DNA from: Ectorhizobium quercum
Lineage (GTDB): Bacteria > Pseudomonadota > Alphaproteobacteria > Rhizobiales > Rhizobiaceae
Assembly: GCF_026552795.1 (NCBI RefSeq)
Contig: NZ_JANFPI010000001.1
Coordinates: 806,001 to 870,000, forward strand
Length of the DNA: 64,000 nt
Direction of reading: 5' to 3'
Part shown: piece by piece, positions 44,510-54,122 of the stretch
Layout of the letters: each line of letters opens with the position of its first letter
Numbering within the stretch: position 1 is the first letter of the stretch
Notes under the pieces: generated by a model
Seen by the model: only the letters and a program-made list of their open reading frames with translations
Databases searched by the model: none
Told to the model about the DNA's origin: nothing
Position numbers and translations under genes: made by a program

Positions 44510-45847
44510 TCAAAATCCGGGGATTGCGTCGAAGGGCGTGCCGAAACCCGTTTCCAGGCGCACGAACAGGAACAGGGCGAGGAACGCCACCAGGGCGGCA
44601 TTGACCAGAACGTCCTGCCTGACGAAGGATATCTGCTCGCGCCATTGCCCATAGACGACGGGAAGATAGCGAAACAATTCGCACGCCGATATCGCCATGA
44701 TCGCACCCGGCAGCCCCATCCACGCCGATGCAACCGGCGTGAGCGCGACGAGGCCGGCAAGCTTCAGGCTGTTTCCGATCACCGCATAGACGGGCTTGCC
44801 GAGCCCGAGCAGCATGTAGTCGTTGACGGTGCAGACGATGGAGAACCAGATTCCGACGAGCAGCATCGCCAGCATCCAGCCGGCCTCGTGATAGCGGGAA
44901 TCATAGATGATCTCGGTTGCGATATCGGCGACCGAAATACCGAACGCCATGCAGAAGGCCGCGCCGAGCAGAAGCTTCAGGCGCAGCGAGCCGACATGCC
45001 GGCGCAGGGCAGCACGCGTTTCCCCGGCATGGGCGGCGATCAGCGGAAACACGAGCTGATAGCTGATGCGGCCGATCAGGGCGGAGGGAAGGTCGGCGAT
45101 GGTGCGGGCGATCGCATAAACCCCGACGACGGCGAGCGGCAGCGACTGGGCGAGGAAAAGCTTGTCGAAATTCATGCACAGGAAGGACAGGATCGACGAC
45201 AGGAAAATCCACTTCCCGAACGACAGCACCTCCTCAACATGCGCCCTGTTCCATTCGAACCAGTTGCGGGCCCGCGGCAGCGCGTAGCTCAATGTGGCGC
45301 GAAAGGCGGCGCCGAGCAGATTGGCCGCGATGATCGACCACACGGTCGGGTTGATCAGGGCGAGGCCGACCACGAGCACGGCGGAAACGGCGTCGACCGC
45401 CAGGTCGAACAGGTTCATCCGCATGAGCTGCATCTGCCGTTGCAGGTAATAGATCGAGGTCGACGCCGCTCCCAGGATGACCAGCGTCAGGCCGCTCAAC
45501 TGGATGGCCGAGGCGGGGATCTGGTAGATCTGGCTGAGGGGATAGGCGGCCATCGTCAGCAGGCCGAAGAGAACGAGGCCACGGACGAACTGAAGCGTCC
45601 AGGCCGTGTTCTGGAACGACTTCTTGTCGCCGTCCTTGCTGCGCACGACGTTCTGGGCGATGCCGACATCCGTCAAAAGTTCGATGCCGAACTTCAGCGT
45701 GGTGATGATCATCAGCACGCCGAACACCTCGGGAACCACGATCCGCGACAGGATGATGTTGGATACGAAGCGTATCCCGACGGTCAGGACATAGGTTCCG
45801 ATCGTCCACATCGCTCCCGTGACGACACGTCTCTGCGAAATGGCCAT
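44510..45847 (-). CDS. Wzx-type polysaccharide flippase
   Basis: A 445-residue MOP-superfamily transporter with about twelve hydrophobic segments, beginning MAISQRRVVTGAMWTIGTYV and typical of lipopolysaccharide O-antigen/exopolysaccharide flippases (the RfbX/MviN-related Polysacc_synt group). It would move an undecaprenyl- or lipid-linked oligosaccharide across the inner membrane. The start codon overlaps the stop of the GT4 gene (TGATG at 45845-45849). No Wzy polymerase is seen in the window, so the exported unit may be a single oligosaccharide, or the polymerase is elsewhere. Its presence makes this locus distinct from the ABC-dependent capsule system at 7255-16745. Confidence 0.9.
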   Translation of the reverse strand: MAISQRRVVTGAMWTIGTYVLTVGIRFVSNIILSRIVVPEVFGVLMIITTLKFGIELLTDVGIAQNVVRSKDGDKKSFQNTAWTLQFVRGLVLFGLLTMAAYPLSQIYQIPASAIQLSGLTLVILGAASTSIYYLQRQMQLMRMNLFDLAVDAVSAVLVVGLALINPTVWSIIAANLLGAAFRATLSYALPRARNWFEWNRAHVEEVLSFGKWIFLSSILSFLCMNFDKLFLAQSLPLAVVGVYAIARTIADLPSALIGRISYQLVFPLIAAHAGETRAALRRHVGSLRLKLLLGAAFCMAFGISVADIATEIIYDSRYHEAGWMLAMLLVGIWFSIVCTVNDYMLLGLGKPVYAVIGNSLKLAGLVALTPVASAWMGLPGAIMAISACELFRYLPVVYGQWREQISFVRQDVLVNAALVAFLALFLFVRLETGFGTPFDAIPGF

Positions 45848-47055
45848 CAGCGATTCCCGCCGCCTGCGAACAGCCGGGCGAGATCGCCCGCCAGCCTGCG
45901 AATGTCGTGCATGGCCATGACCCTTGCGCGGCCCGCCCGTCCCATCCGGTCGATGTCGGCGGGCGTGGCTTCCAGCGCCGAGCGCATGGCCGCGACGAGT
46001 TGCGCGTGGTCGCCGGGCTGGACGAGCCAGCCGCAGGTCGCATCGACGAGTTCCGGTATGCCGGCGATCGTCGTCGTGATGACGGGCCGGCACAGGGCCA
46101 GCGATTCCATCAGCACGATCGGCAGCCCCTCGGCGTAGCTCGGCAGCAGGAGCGCGCGGCCGTCGCGGATCAGCCGGCGCACCTCCTCGTTTGAGGCCCA
46201 GCCATGCAGGAGGACTTGCCTTTCGACGCCGTGGCGGCGGATTTCCGCCTCGACGTCGGCCCGGCTTTCTCCGTCGCCGACGAGAATGACGCGAAGCTGG
46301 GGAAAGTCGCCCCGCAAGGCCGCCACGGCCGCGGGGATATGAACCTGCCCCTTCTGCGGGCACAGGCGCCCCACGCAGACCAGCGTGAGGTTGCCGGGCT
46401 GGATGGGAGGCGGCGGCACGAAGTCCTCCAGGCGCAGGCCGCACCGCACCACCTCGATTTTCCGGCGGCTGTCCTCGTCCCCGCCGATGCCGCTCAGGAC
46501 GCGCTTGCAATAGTCCGAAATGGCGACCACGAAGGACGAATGCCGGATTTTCAGGGCGTAGCTGCGGGATTCGGCGTCGACGAATTCATCCGGCCCGTGG
46601 GCGGTGAAGCTGTAACGCGGGCCGCCCATGAGACGGGCGAGCATCACCACCGCCGCTGTATTGGTGCCGTAATGCGCATGGACGTGGGCGATGCCGGCGC
46701 GGCGCGTCTTCCGGCGCAGGCTGGCGGCCTGCATCGCATAGGCGGCATGACGGATCGGCTCGCCACCCGCGTTGCGGACGAGCGTGATCCAGGCGGGCAG
46801 CATCCGCATGACACCGGCCGGATTGAGCAGGATTTCGCGCAGGGTGGACAGCATCAGGTCCGCAACGTTTCCTTCCAGCAGATAGACGGTTTTGTCGCTT
46901 TCGGCGATGTCGCGCGGGTCCACCAGTTCTCCCGCGAAGCGCCGGACCGCGAAGCGCGATACCGTCTCGCCTTCGGCTTCGAGGGCTTCGATTTCCCGGC
47001 GGATGAAGGTGCCGCTTGGTACAGGATACGTATTCAGGAAATAACCAATCTTCAT
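45847..47055 (-). CDS. GT4 glycosyltransferase (WcaL-like)
   Basis: A 402-residue GT-B enzyme. The N-terminal domain has GYFLNTYPVPSGTFIRREI, the start typical of colanic-acid WcaL-type transferases, and HVHAHYGTNTA. The C-terminal domain has CVGRLCPQKGQ, ILVGDGESR and the nucleotide-sugar binding block LLLPSYAEGLPIVLMESLA (EX7E). It transfers a sugar from a nucleotide-sugar to the growing lipid-linked glycan on the cytoplasmic side. It is first in the minus-strand operon (GT4, flippase, GT2), and a 434-base AT-rich promoter region separates it from the divergent NRPS gene. Confidence 0.92.
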   Translation of the reverse strand: MKIGYFLNTYPVPSGTFIRREIEALEAEGETVSRFAVRRFAGELVDPRDIAESDKTVYLLEGNVADLMLSTLREILLNPAGVMRMLPAWITLVRNAGGEPIRHAAYAMQAASLRRKTRRAGIAHVHAHYGTNTAAVVMLARLMGGPRYSFTAHGPDEFVDAESRSYALKIRHSSFVVAISDYCKRVLSGIGGDEDSRRKIEVVRCGLRLEDFVPPPPIQPGNLTLVCVGRLCPQKGQVHIPAAVAALRGDFPQLRVILVGDGESRADVEAEIRRHGVERQVLLHGWASNEEVRRLIRDGRALLLPSYAEGLPIVLMESLALCRPVITTTIAGIPELVDATCGWLVQPGDHAQLVAAMRSALEATPADIDRMGRAGRARVMAMHDIRRLAGDLARLFAGGGNR

Positions 47056-47489
47056 CCTGCACTTCCATCAAGGAATTCCGGCGCGGGCTACGATATTCCT
47101 TCGCCTCGCAGCGTAGTTTACAATAATTACGGGGAACGGTATATGTATTAACGCGCGTTCGGGGTAAGTTTCATTCGGGAAAACTGAAAACATGGTTAGT
47201 GACGGAAATTTTTTCTAATTATGCTTAATCGTATAAGGTCCATGTAAAATATAGACGGATTTGTGAATGGTGTAGTCAAGTTCGATTTCTGTCCGGAAAT
47301 TTAAACATTGCATTTTGTATGTGTTATATGTTGATCTATTGCGAGATACATTTCAGCTTAATTCGATCCGGGTGTTCCGCCTGCATGTTTGACGGCGGGG
47401 AGATTTATAGGGAATTTTGACTGGAAAGTCGAATGTCGATCGGCTTGGCTGACACGGGTGGCGCGTAATCGTAGCGGGGTGGTGTTTAT
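47056..47489. promoter_or_regulatory. divergent AT-rich region between GT4 and NRPS genes
   Basis: About 434 bases with no credible gene and markedly lower G+C than the genes around it. It must contain the promoters of both the GT4-flippase-GT2 operon and the NRPS operon. I see AT-rich patches such as AGTTTACAATAATTACGG near 47113 and AAATTTAAACATTGC near 47297, but no clear -35/-10 pair. Confidence 0.4.
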
Positions 47490-50400
47490 ATGTTCGATTG
47501 CCTTCTCATCGGCGATGAATCGCTGCTGGTACAATGCTGTACGCTGCTGCGCGACCGCGGCCACCGGATCAACGGTGTGGTCTCGGCCAGCCCGTCCGTC
47601 AGGGACTGGGCGCGCCAGCACGACATTCCGGCGCTGGAATGGGGCGACGATCTCGCACGCTCCCTCCAATCGGTCGATTACGACTGGTTGTTCAGCATCG
47701 CCAACCTTCGCATGATCCCGCAGGCGGTCTGGCAGAAGGCCAGAAGCGGCGCCGTCAACTTTCATGATGGCCCCCTGCCACGTTTCGCCGGCCTGAATGC
47801 GCCCGCCTGGGCGCTCATCGCGGGCGAGACGTCATTCGGCGTGACCTGGCATGAAATCACCACCGGCGCCGACGAGGGCCGCATTTACGCGCAGGCCCGC
47901 TTCGACATCAGCCCCGACGATATCAGCCTGACCCTGAACACCAAATGCCTTGCTGCCGGCGCGGAGACCTTTGCGACTTTGGTCGCCGATATCGAGAACG
48001 GGACGCTGACGGGGCGCCCGCAGGACTTTTCGCAGCGCAGCTATTTCGCGAAGAACCGCCGCCCGGATGCGGCGGGAACCCTGCTGTTCGACAGGACGGC
48101 GGAGGAACTGTCGCGCCTGTACCGCGCCCTGAACTTCGGCCCCGGCTATGCCAACCGGCTGGTGCATCCGAAGGTGCGCCACGCCGGCCGCGTCTTCCTT
48201 CTCACCAAGTTCGAAATCTCCGGGCCGGGGGCGGGCGGGGTGCCGGCCGGCAGCGTTCGCGCGGCCGGCACGGATGGCGTCGTGGTCGCCACGGCGCAGG
48301 GCGACGTCGTCATCGATGGTGTCTGCCGCGATGGCGGGCGCGAAATCCGCCTCTCCGCCAGCGTTCGGCCGGGCGAGACCCTGCCCCTGCTGCCGGACGC
48401 GGAGATCGAGGCGCTGAACGGCGCCGTCGCCGAGGTGGTGCGCAACGAGGACAGGGCGGTCGCGCGGTTGCGGGCCCTGGAAGACGTCCAGTTGTTCGAT
48501 GTGGCCGAGACACCGCAGCGGGATGGCGATCTCGCCGGCATCGCGCTCGACCTTCCGGCGCGCCTGACGGCGGACGGCCGCATGGCGGCGATTGCCGCGT
48601 TCCTCGCCCGGTTCTCGGGTCAGGACCGGCTCGACGTCGCCTATTCGGGCGATGCGGTCCTGCGCCATGCCGGCCGCTTCCCCGGCTATTTCGCCAGAAG
48701 CGTGCCGCTGCGCATCGAACTGCCTTCGGCCGGTTCTGTCAGCGCTTTTACCGCCGACGTGGCGGGCCGGCTCGAGGTCCTGCGCGGCGAGGGAACCTAT
48801 CTGGACGACCTGACCTGGCGCGAGCCGGAGCTGAAAGACGTCCGGCTGACCGTCGGCATCGTCGAGACCGGTAATACCGCCGACGCGGCCGGCATTGCCG
48901 GATGCGCGCTGACCTTCGTGGTTGGCGCCGCCGGCGGCGCCGACCGGCTGATCTACGATCGCGCCCGGCTCTCCGATGCGGTCGCGTCGCGATATGCCCG
49001 GCAGGTCGAATGGCTCGCCTCGGCCTTCGCCACGCAGGAGGGCCTCGTCGCCGACCTGCCGCTGATGTCGCCCGAAGAGACCGACAGGGTGCTTTACGCG
49101 TGGAACGACACGGCGCGGGAATATGACGGCTCGGCCTGCGTCCACACGCTCATCGCGCGTCAGGCCGCACGCACGCCCGAGGCCGTGGCGCTGGCATGGC
49201 GCAACGAGGAGATCACCTACCGCGAACTCGACGAGCGCGCCAACAGGATCGCCCATGCGCTGGTCGGCATGGGGATCGGACCCGACACGATGGTCGGCCT
49301 CAACCTGCCGCGCTGCATCGATCTCGTTGTCGGCGCCCTGGCCATCCAGAAAGCGGGCGGCGCCTATGTGCCGCTCGATCCGCATTTCCCGGCCGACCGC
49401 CTCACCTACATGGTGGAGGACAGCGGCATTCCCGTCATCCTTTCCAGCCGCACCCTTGCCGGTGCGCTCACCGCGCCCGGCGTCAGGACCGTGTTCGTGG
49501 AGGACATTCTCGCCGGGTCGCAGCCGGCGCAGCCGCCTGCCGTCGAGGTCGGGCCGCATCATCTGGCCTATGTGATCTATACGTCCGGCTCGACGGGCCG
49601 CCCGAAGGGCGTGATGGTCGAGCACCGCAACGTCGTCAACTTCTTCGCCGGAATGGACGAGCGGATCGCGTATGACAGGGCCAGCCAGCCCGTCTGGCTC
49701 GCCGTGACCAGCCTGTCCTTCGATATTTCGGTTCTCGAACTGTTCTGGACGCTGGCGCGGGGCTTCAAGGTCGTCATTTATTCCGCCAGCGCAAAGGAGC
49801 ACAAGGCCGTGCCGGTAGCTGTGCGGCGTGCGAACGGTAGCGGCGCGGCGATGGATTTCGGCCTGTTCTACTGGGGCAACGACGACGGGGCAGGGCCGGC
49901 CAAATATCGCCTGCTGCTCGAAAGCGCGAAATTTGCCGATGCCAACGGTTTTCAGTCGATCTGGACGCCGGAGCGGCATTTCCACGCCTTCGGCGGGCCC
50001 TATCCTAACCCGTCCGTCACCGGGGCCGCCATCGCGGCGCTCACGACAAACCTGTCGATCCGGGCCGGCAGTTGCGTCCTGCCGCTGCATCACCCGGTTC
50101 GCGTGGCCGAGGAATGGGCGGTTCTGGACAATCTCAGCAACGGCCGCGTCGCCGTGGCGTTCGCCTCCGGCTGGATGCCCGAGGATTTCGTCCTGCGGCC
50201 TGAAAACGCGCCGCCGAACAACAAGGCCGCGCTTCTGCGCGATATCGAAACCGTGCGGAAACTGTGGCGCGGCGAGCGCGTCGAATTCGATTTCGGCAAC
50301 GGCACCGCCGGCATCGTGACGCAGCCCCGGCCCGTGCAGGCCGAACTGCCCGTCTGGCTGACCACGGCCGGCAATCCCGAGACCTATCGCGAGGCGGCGC

Positions 50401-52133
50401 GGATCGGCGCCCACATCCTGACCCACCTGCTCGGCCAGTCGATAGAGGAACTGGCGGACAAGCTGCGCATCTATCGCGAGACGCTGGTGGAATGCGGCCG
50501 CAATCCGGACGACTACAAGGTCACGCTGATGCTGCACACGCTGCTGGGCGAGGACCGCGAGGAGGTGCGCGACGCCGCGCGCGGGCCGATGAAGGATTAC
50601 CTGCGCAGCGCCGCGGCGCTCATCAAGCAATATGCCTGGGCCTTTCCGGCCTTCAAGAAGCCGCAGGGCGCGTCGAGCGCAATGGATATCGACCTGCAAT
50701 CGCTCGACCCGGACGAGATGGACGCCATCCTCGAATTCGCCTTCCTGCGCTATTTCGAGGACAGCGGCCTGTTCGGCACCGTCGAGGATGCGCTGCGGCG
50801 GATCGATCAGGTGGCCGCCATCGGCGTCAGCGAAATCGCCTGCCTCATCGATTTCGGGGTTCCCGCCGGCCTCGTTCTCGAAAGGCTCACGCCTCTCGCC
50901 CAGGCGGTTTCCCTGGCGCGGGCGCCGGCTGCTATGACCGATGCGGTCTCCGACAACAGCTTCGAGGAGGATGTTCGCCGCCACAATGTGACGCATCTTC
51001 AATGCACGCCGTCGATGGCGCGCATGTTCCTGATGAGCGAGACCGACCGTTCGGCCTTCGCCCGGATCCGCCACCTGTTCATCGGCGGCGAAGCGCTTCA
51101 GGCGTCGCTTCTCGCCGATATCCGCACGCTGACGCAGGCGAGCGTCGAGAACATGTACGGCCCGACCGAGACGACGATCTGGTCGTCGACGATGACCGCG
51201 GACATGTCGGAAAGCGTCGTTCCGCTCGGCCGGCCCATCGCCAATACGCAGCTTTACGTGCTGGACGCGGCCGGAAAGCCGGCGGCGCCCGGCCAGCCCG
51301 GCGAGCTTTACATCGGCGGCGACGGGGTGACACGCGGATACCTCCACCGCGAGGAACTGACGCGCGAACGCTTCCTGCCCAATCCCTTCGCTCCCGGCCG
51401 CATCTACCGCACCGGCGACCTCGGTTGCCGCACGGATGACGGAACCCTGCGCTTCCTCGGACGAACCGACTATCAGGTCAAGGTGCGCGGATACCGTATC
51501 GAGCTTGGCGAGATCGAGGCGCGCATCGCCACGTTCCCCGGCATTGCCGAGGCGGTGGTGATCGCCCGCGAGGACCGGGCAGACGATGTCCGCATCGTCG
51601 CCTATGTCCGGCTGAGCGGCGAGCCGGTCTCCGAGGATGCGCTGCGGCGGCATCTCGGCGAAACCCTGCCGGATTACATGATTCCGGCCCATGTCGTCAC
51701 GCTCGACGCCTTCCCGCTGACGCCGAACGCGAAGGTCGACCGCAAGGCGCTGCCCAAGCCGGCGACGGCGACGGCGACCGCGCCGGCTGCGGCGCAGGCC
51801 TTCGTCAGCCCGGAAAGCACGCTCCAGAAGGATATCGCCGAGGCGTACAGGCGGACGCTGGGGCTGGAGCGTGTCGGTGTGAACGACAATTTCTTCGCCA
51901 TCGGCGGTCATTCCCTTCTGGCCGTCCAGCTTCACCGCGACCTCAAGGCCGGCCTCGCGCCGGAATTGACGATCACCGACATCTTCCGCTTTCCGACGGT
52001 CGGGACGCTGGCCGGCCACCTCGCCAACCGCGAGAAGGAGGACGACCGGCTGAGTCAGGTGGCCGACCGGGCGGCCATGCGGCGCGCGGCGCTCGGGGAC
52101 AGGCGGGCGGCCTTGACGCGCGCGCGGACCTGA
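47490..52133 (+). CDS. formyltransferase-adenylation(monooxygenase)-PCP synthetase
   Basis: A 1547-residue NRPS-like protein. Residues 1-175 are a formyltransferase with the catalytic triad Asn90, His92 (VNFHDGPLPRF) and Asp128, with its C-terminal domain at about 190-290. About 350-530 looks like the C-terminal half of a condensation domain, lacking HHxxxDG. The adenylation domain starts at about 545 (YTSGSTGRPKG at 697, Asp745 in LSFDIS), is interrupted by a luciferase-like FMN monooxygenase (about 788-1140, MDFGLFYWGNDDG) and resumes at about 1155 (MYGPTETT at 1222, VRGYRIELGEIE). The PCP has Ser1475 in GGHSLL. Read across the insertion, the specificity residues are D-I-L-Q-F-G-M-I-W, close to the glycine code. 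There is no thioesterase. It resembles the MupA/Atu3671 monooxygenase group and is followed by its likely phosphopantetheinyl transferase. Confidence 0.9.
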   Translation: MFDCLLIGDESLLVQCCTLLRDRGHRINGVVSASPSVRDWARQHDIPALEWGDDLARSLQSVDYDWLFSIANLRMIPQAVWQKARSGAVNFHDGPLPRFAGLNAPAWALIAGETSFGVTWHEITTGADEGRIYAQARFDISPDDISLTLNTKCLAAGAETFATLVADIENGTLTGRPQDFSQRSYFAKNRRPDAAGTLLFDRTAEELSRLYRALNFGPGYANRLVHPKVRHAGRVFLLTKFEISGPGAGGVPAGSVRAAGTDGVVVATAQGDVVIDGVCRDGGREIRLSASVRPGETLPLLPDAEIEALNGAVAEVVRNEDRAVARLRALEDVQLFDVAETPQRDGDLAGIALDLPARLTADGRMAAIAAFLARFSGQDRLDVAYSGDAVLRHAGRFPGYFARSVPLRIELPSAGSVSAFTADVAGRLEVLRGEGTYLDDLTWREPELKDVRLTVGIVETGNTADAAGIAGCALTFVVGAAGGADRLIYDRARLSDAVASRYARQVEWLASAFATQEGLVADLPLMSPEETDRVLYAWNDTAREYDGSACVHTLIARQAARTPEAVALAWRNEEITYRELDERANRIAHALVGMGIGPDTMVGLNLPRCIDLVVGALAIQKAGGAYVPLDPHFPADRLTYMVEDSGIPVILSSRTLAGALTAPGVRTVFVEDILAGSQPAQPPAVEVGPHHLAYVIYTSGSTGRPKGVMVEHRNVVNFFAGMDERIAYDRASQPVWLAVTSLSFDISVLELFWTLARGFKVVIYSASAKEHKAVPVAVRRANGSGAAMDFGLFYWGNDDGAGPAKYRLLLESAKFADANGFQSIWTPERHFHAFGGPYPNPSVTGAAIAALTTNLSIRAGSCVLPLHHPVRVAEEWAVLDNLSNGRVAVAFASGWMPEDFVLRPENAPPNNKAALLRDIETVRKLWRGERVEFDFGNGTAGIVTQPRPVQAELPVWLTTAGNPETYREAARIGAHILTHLLGQSIEELADKLRIYRETLVECGRNPDDYKVTLMLHTLLGEDREEVRDAARGPMKDYLRSAAALIKQYAWAFPAFKKPQGASSAMDIDLQSLDPDEMDAILEFAFLRYFEDSGLFGTVEDALRRIDQVAAIGVSEIACLIDFGVPAGLVLERLTPLAQAVSLARAPAAMTDAVSDNSFEEDVRRHNVTHLQCTPSMARMFLMSETDRSAFARIRHLFIGGEALQASLLADIRTLTQASVENMYGPTETTIWSSTMTADMSESVVPLGRPIANTQLYVLDAAGKPAAPGQPGELYIGGDGVTRGYLHREELTRERFLPNPFAPGRIYRTGDLGCRTDDGTLRFLGRTDYQVKVRGYRIELGEIEARIATFPGIAEAVVIAREDRADDVRIVAYVRLSGEPVSEDALRRHLGETLPDYMIPAHVVTLDAFPLTPNAKVDRKALPKPATATATAPAAAQAFVSPESTLQKDIAEAYRRTLGLERVGVNDNFFAIGGHSLLAVQLHRDLKAGLAPELTITDIFRFPTVGTLAGHLANREKEDDRLSQVADRAAMRRAALGDRRAALTRART

Positions 52134-52138
52134 GCGGC

Positions 52139-52840
52139 ATGGAGGCGTTGCGGGCTCTTTTTGCCGAAGGCGTCGGGACGGCGTGCTGCGATCCGCGCGC
52201 CGCGGTCGCCCGTCCGTATCGCGAGGAGGAACGCTTCGTGGAGCGCGCCGTCGACAGCCGCAGGCGCGAGTTTCACGCCGGACGCGCCTGCGCGCGGATG
52301 GCTATGAGTGCCCTCGGGCTGGAAGGCGTCGCCATTCCCGCCGCGCCCGACCGTGCGCCCGTCTGGCCCGAGGGCGTCGTCGGCAGCATCAGCCATTGCG
52401 CCACGCTCTGCGTTGCGGCGGTGGCACTGGTCCGCGACGGCTATGGATCGATCGGCCTCGACGTGGAGCCGGCCGAACCTCTGCCGGCGGATCTGGTCGA
52501 AACGATCTGCACGCCGGAAGAGGAGGCATGGCTCGGCCGCCAGCCGCCGGAGCGCCGGATGCTGCTGGCCCGGGCGATCTTCAGCGCGAAGGAATCGCTC
52601 TACAAATGCCAGTATCCACTGACGGGCGTCCTCCTGGATTTTCAGGATATCGACATCGCTCTCCATGCGTCTTCCTATCATGCGCGGTTCCGCAGGGATG
52701 CCGCCGGCATCGCTCGCGGCACGATCCTCGAAGGCCGCCTGACCATCGAGGACGGTTACATTCTCACCGGCTTGACGATGACGGCTTCCCGGCATGCCGG
52801 GTTATTTCGCCGTCTTGAGACGGCCAACCTGACGGATTGA
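52139..52840 (+). CDS. 4'-phosphopantetheinyl transferase (EntD/Sfp-like)
   Basis: A 233-residue enzyme that attaches the phosphopantetheine arm from CoA to the conserved Ser of carrier domains. Motifs are RRREFHAGRACAR at about residue 40, VGSISHC at about 80, the metal-binding GLDVEPAE at about 107, and FSAKESLYK at about 148, matching EntD-type transferases. It starts five bases after the NRPS stop, so the PCP at Ser1475 is its obvious substrate; it could also activate the ACPs of the two PKSs in this window. No other such transferase is present here. Confidence 0.93.
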   Translation: MEALRALFAEGVGTACCDPRAAVARPYREEERFVERAVDSRRREFHAGRACARMAMSALGLEGVAIPAAPDRAPVWPEGVVGSISHCATLCVAAVALVRDGYGSIGLDVEPAEPLPADLVETICTPEEEAWLGRQPPERRMLLARAIFSAKESLYKCQYPLTGVLLDFQDIDIALHASSYHARFRRDAAGIARGTILEGRLTIEDGYILTGLTMTASRHAGLFRRLETANLTD

Positions 52841-52850
52841 AGGCGGCGCC

Positions 52851-54122
52851 ATGCTGGATGTGCAGGACACGAAAGGCCGGGAAACGCTGCCGCCTCGCGC
52901 CGATGCAAGCGTTCTGCTCGTCACGGCGGTCCGTCTGCGCCGCGGCCCGCGCGGTCTCCAGCTCGACGATCAGACCTGCGCCGGTCTCGTCCGCTATGCG
53001 GAGAATTTCCGGCAGGTGACATTCGCCGGCATCGTTCTCGATGCCGAGCGCGAGGAGGACACCTCCGTCGCCTGGGTCGACGTCGTGGATCTGCCCTGTT
53101 CCGGGCGCGTCGAATTCATGGAACTGCCGTTCGCCTACAGGATCACGGCATTCGCGCGGACCTACAGGCGGACGCGCGCGCTGCTCGGGCAGGCCATTCG
53201 CGACAGCGATCACCTCTGCTTCACGCTCGGTTATCTGTCCGGCGACTGGGGTGCGGTCGCCGCGCTGGAAGCGGATGCGCAGGGCCGCAAGTTCGCCGTC
53301 TGGTTCGATCGGGTCGAGCACGACGTCATTCTCAGGACGCTTCCGGACCACAGGTTCCGCCGGCGCATGAAGGAGCGCATGACGCTGCCGGTCATGAAGC
53401 GCTATCATCGCTATCTCATCGGCCGCAGTTCGCTCGGCCTGTTCCAGGGACGCGATACCTACAACGCCTATGCCGGCTTCTCCTCCAACCCCGTGTGCAT
53501 GTATGACGTCCACACGCAGCGCGCCGACCGCATCGACGGGGAGAGGCTGGAGGCGAAGGTGGAGCGGCTTCTGTCCGGCGCGCCGCTTCGGATCGTCTAT
53601 GTCGGACGGGCGGCGGCCATGAAGGGGCCGCAGGACTGGATCGACGCTCTGGCGGCCGCGGCCGGCGCCGGCGTCCCGCTCGAGGCGCGATGGCTGGGGG
53701 ACGGTCCGCTCGTGGAGGCGATGCGCGGCCTGATCCGCGAGAAGGGCCTGTCCGGTCATATCCGTCTCGCCGGCCATGTCGCCGACCGGGAGGCGGTTTT
53801 GGACGCGATGCGCGACAGCGATCTGTTCGTGTTCTGCCACAAGACGCCGGAATCGCCGCGATGCCTGATCGAGGCGCTGGTCTGCGGCTGCCCCATCGTC
53901 GGCTACACCTCCCCTTATGCCGAGGATCTGGTTGCCGAACAGGGCGGCGGCGTCCTGACCCCGCTTCACGATGCCGGGGCGCTCGGCCGCCGGATCGCGG
54001 ACCTCGCCACCAGCCGCCGCGATCTGGCGCAACTGGTTCGCGATGCGGCCGCGTCCGGCGCCCGCTTCGATGAGGAAACGCTCTACCGCCGCCGTGCGGA
54101 CCTGCTCGTGGAGTTTGCCTGA
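52851..54122 (+). CDS. GT4 glycosyltransferase
   Basis: A 423-residue GT-B protein. The N-terminal half is divergent; the C-terminal GT4 domain has IVYVGRAAAMKGPQDWIDAL, WLGDGPL, IRLAGHVADREAV and the acceptor/donor EX7E block PESPRCLIEALVCGCPIVGY. An unusual point is HKTPESPR in place of the common S.YEG. It lies ten bases after the phosphopantetheinyl transferase gene and abuts the SGNH hydrolase gene, so these plus-strand genes form one operon with the NRPS. It probably adds a sugar to the glycan intermediate, or to the product of the NRPS. Confidence 0.87.
   Translation: MLDVQDTKGRETLPPRADASVLLVTAVRLRRGPRGLQLDDQTCAGLVRYAENFRQVTFAGIVLDAEREEDTSVAWVDVVDLPCSGRVEFMELPFAYRITAFARTYRRTRALLGQAIRDSDHLCFTLGYLSGDWGAVAALEADAQGRKFAVWFDRVEHDVILRTLPDHRFRRRMKERMTLPVMKRYHRYLIGRSSLGLFQGRDTYNAYAGFSSNPVCMYDVHTQRADRIDGERLEAKVERLLSGAPLRIVYVGRAAAMKGPQDWIDALAAAAGAGVPLEARWLGDGPLVEAMRGLIREKGLSGHIRLAGHVADREAVLDAMRDSDLFVFCHKTPESPRCLIEALVCGCPIVGYTSPYAEDLVAEQGGGVLTPLHDAGALGRRIADLATSRRDLAQLVRDAAASGARFDEETLYRRRADLLVEFA

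Noticed and set aside
44484..46510. Upstream extensions of the GT2 (to 44723) and flippase (to 46510) frames
   Set aside because: They lie inside the preceding genes; ATGs with GGAGGA (44483) and a stop-start overlap (45847) fix the real starts.
34951..47130. Recurring ATAATTACAA-like patches near 34951, 35299 and 47113 as a common regulator site (for example MucR-like)
   Set aside because: AT-rich intergenic DNA gives such matches by chance, and the spacing and orientation to genes are not consistent.
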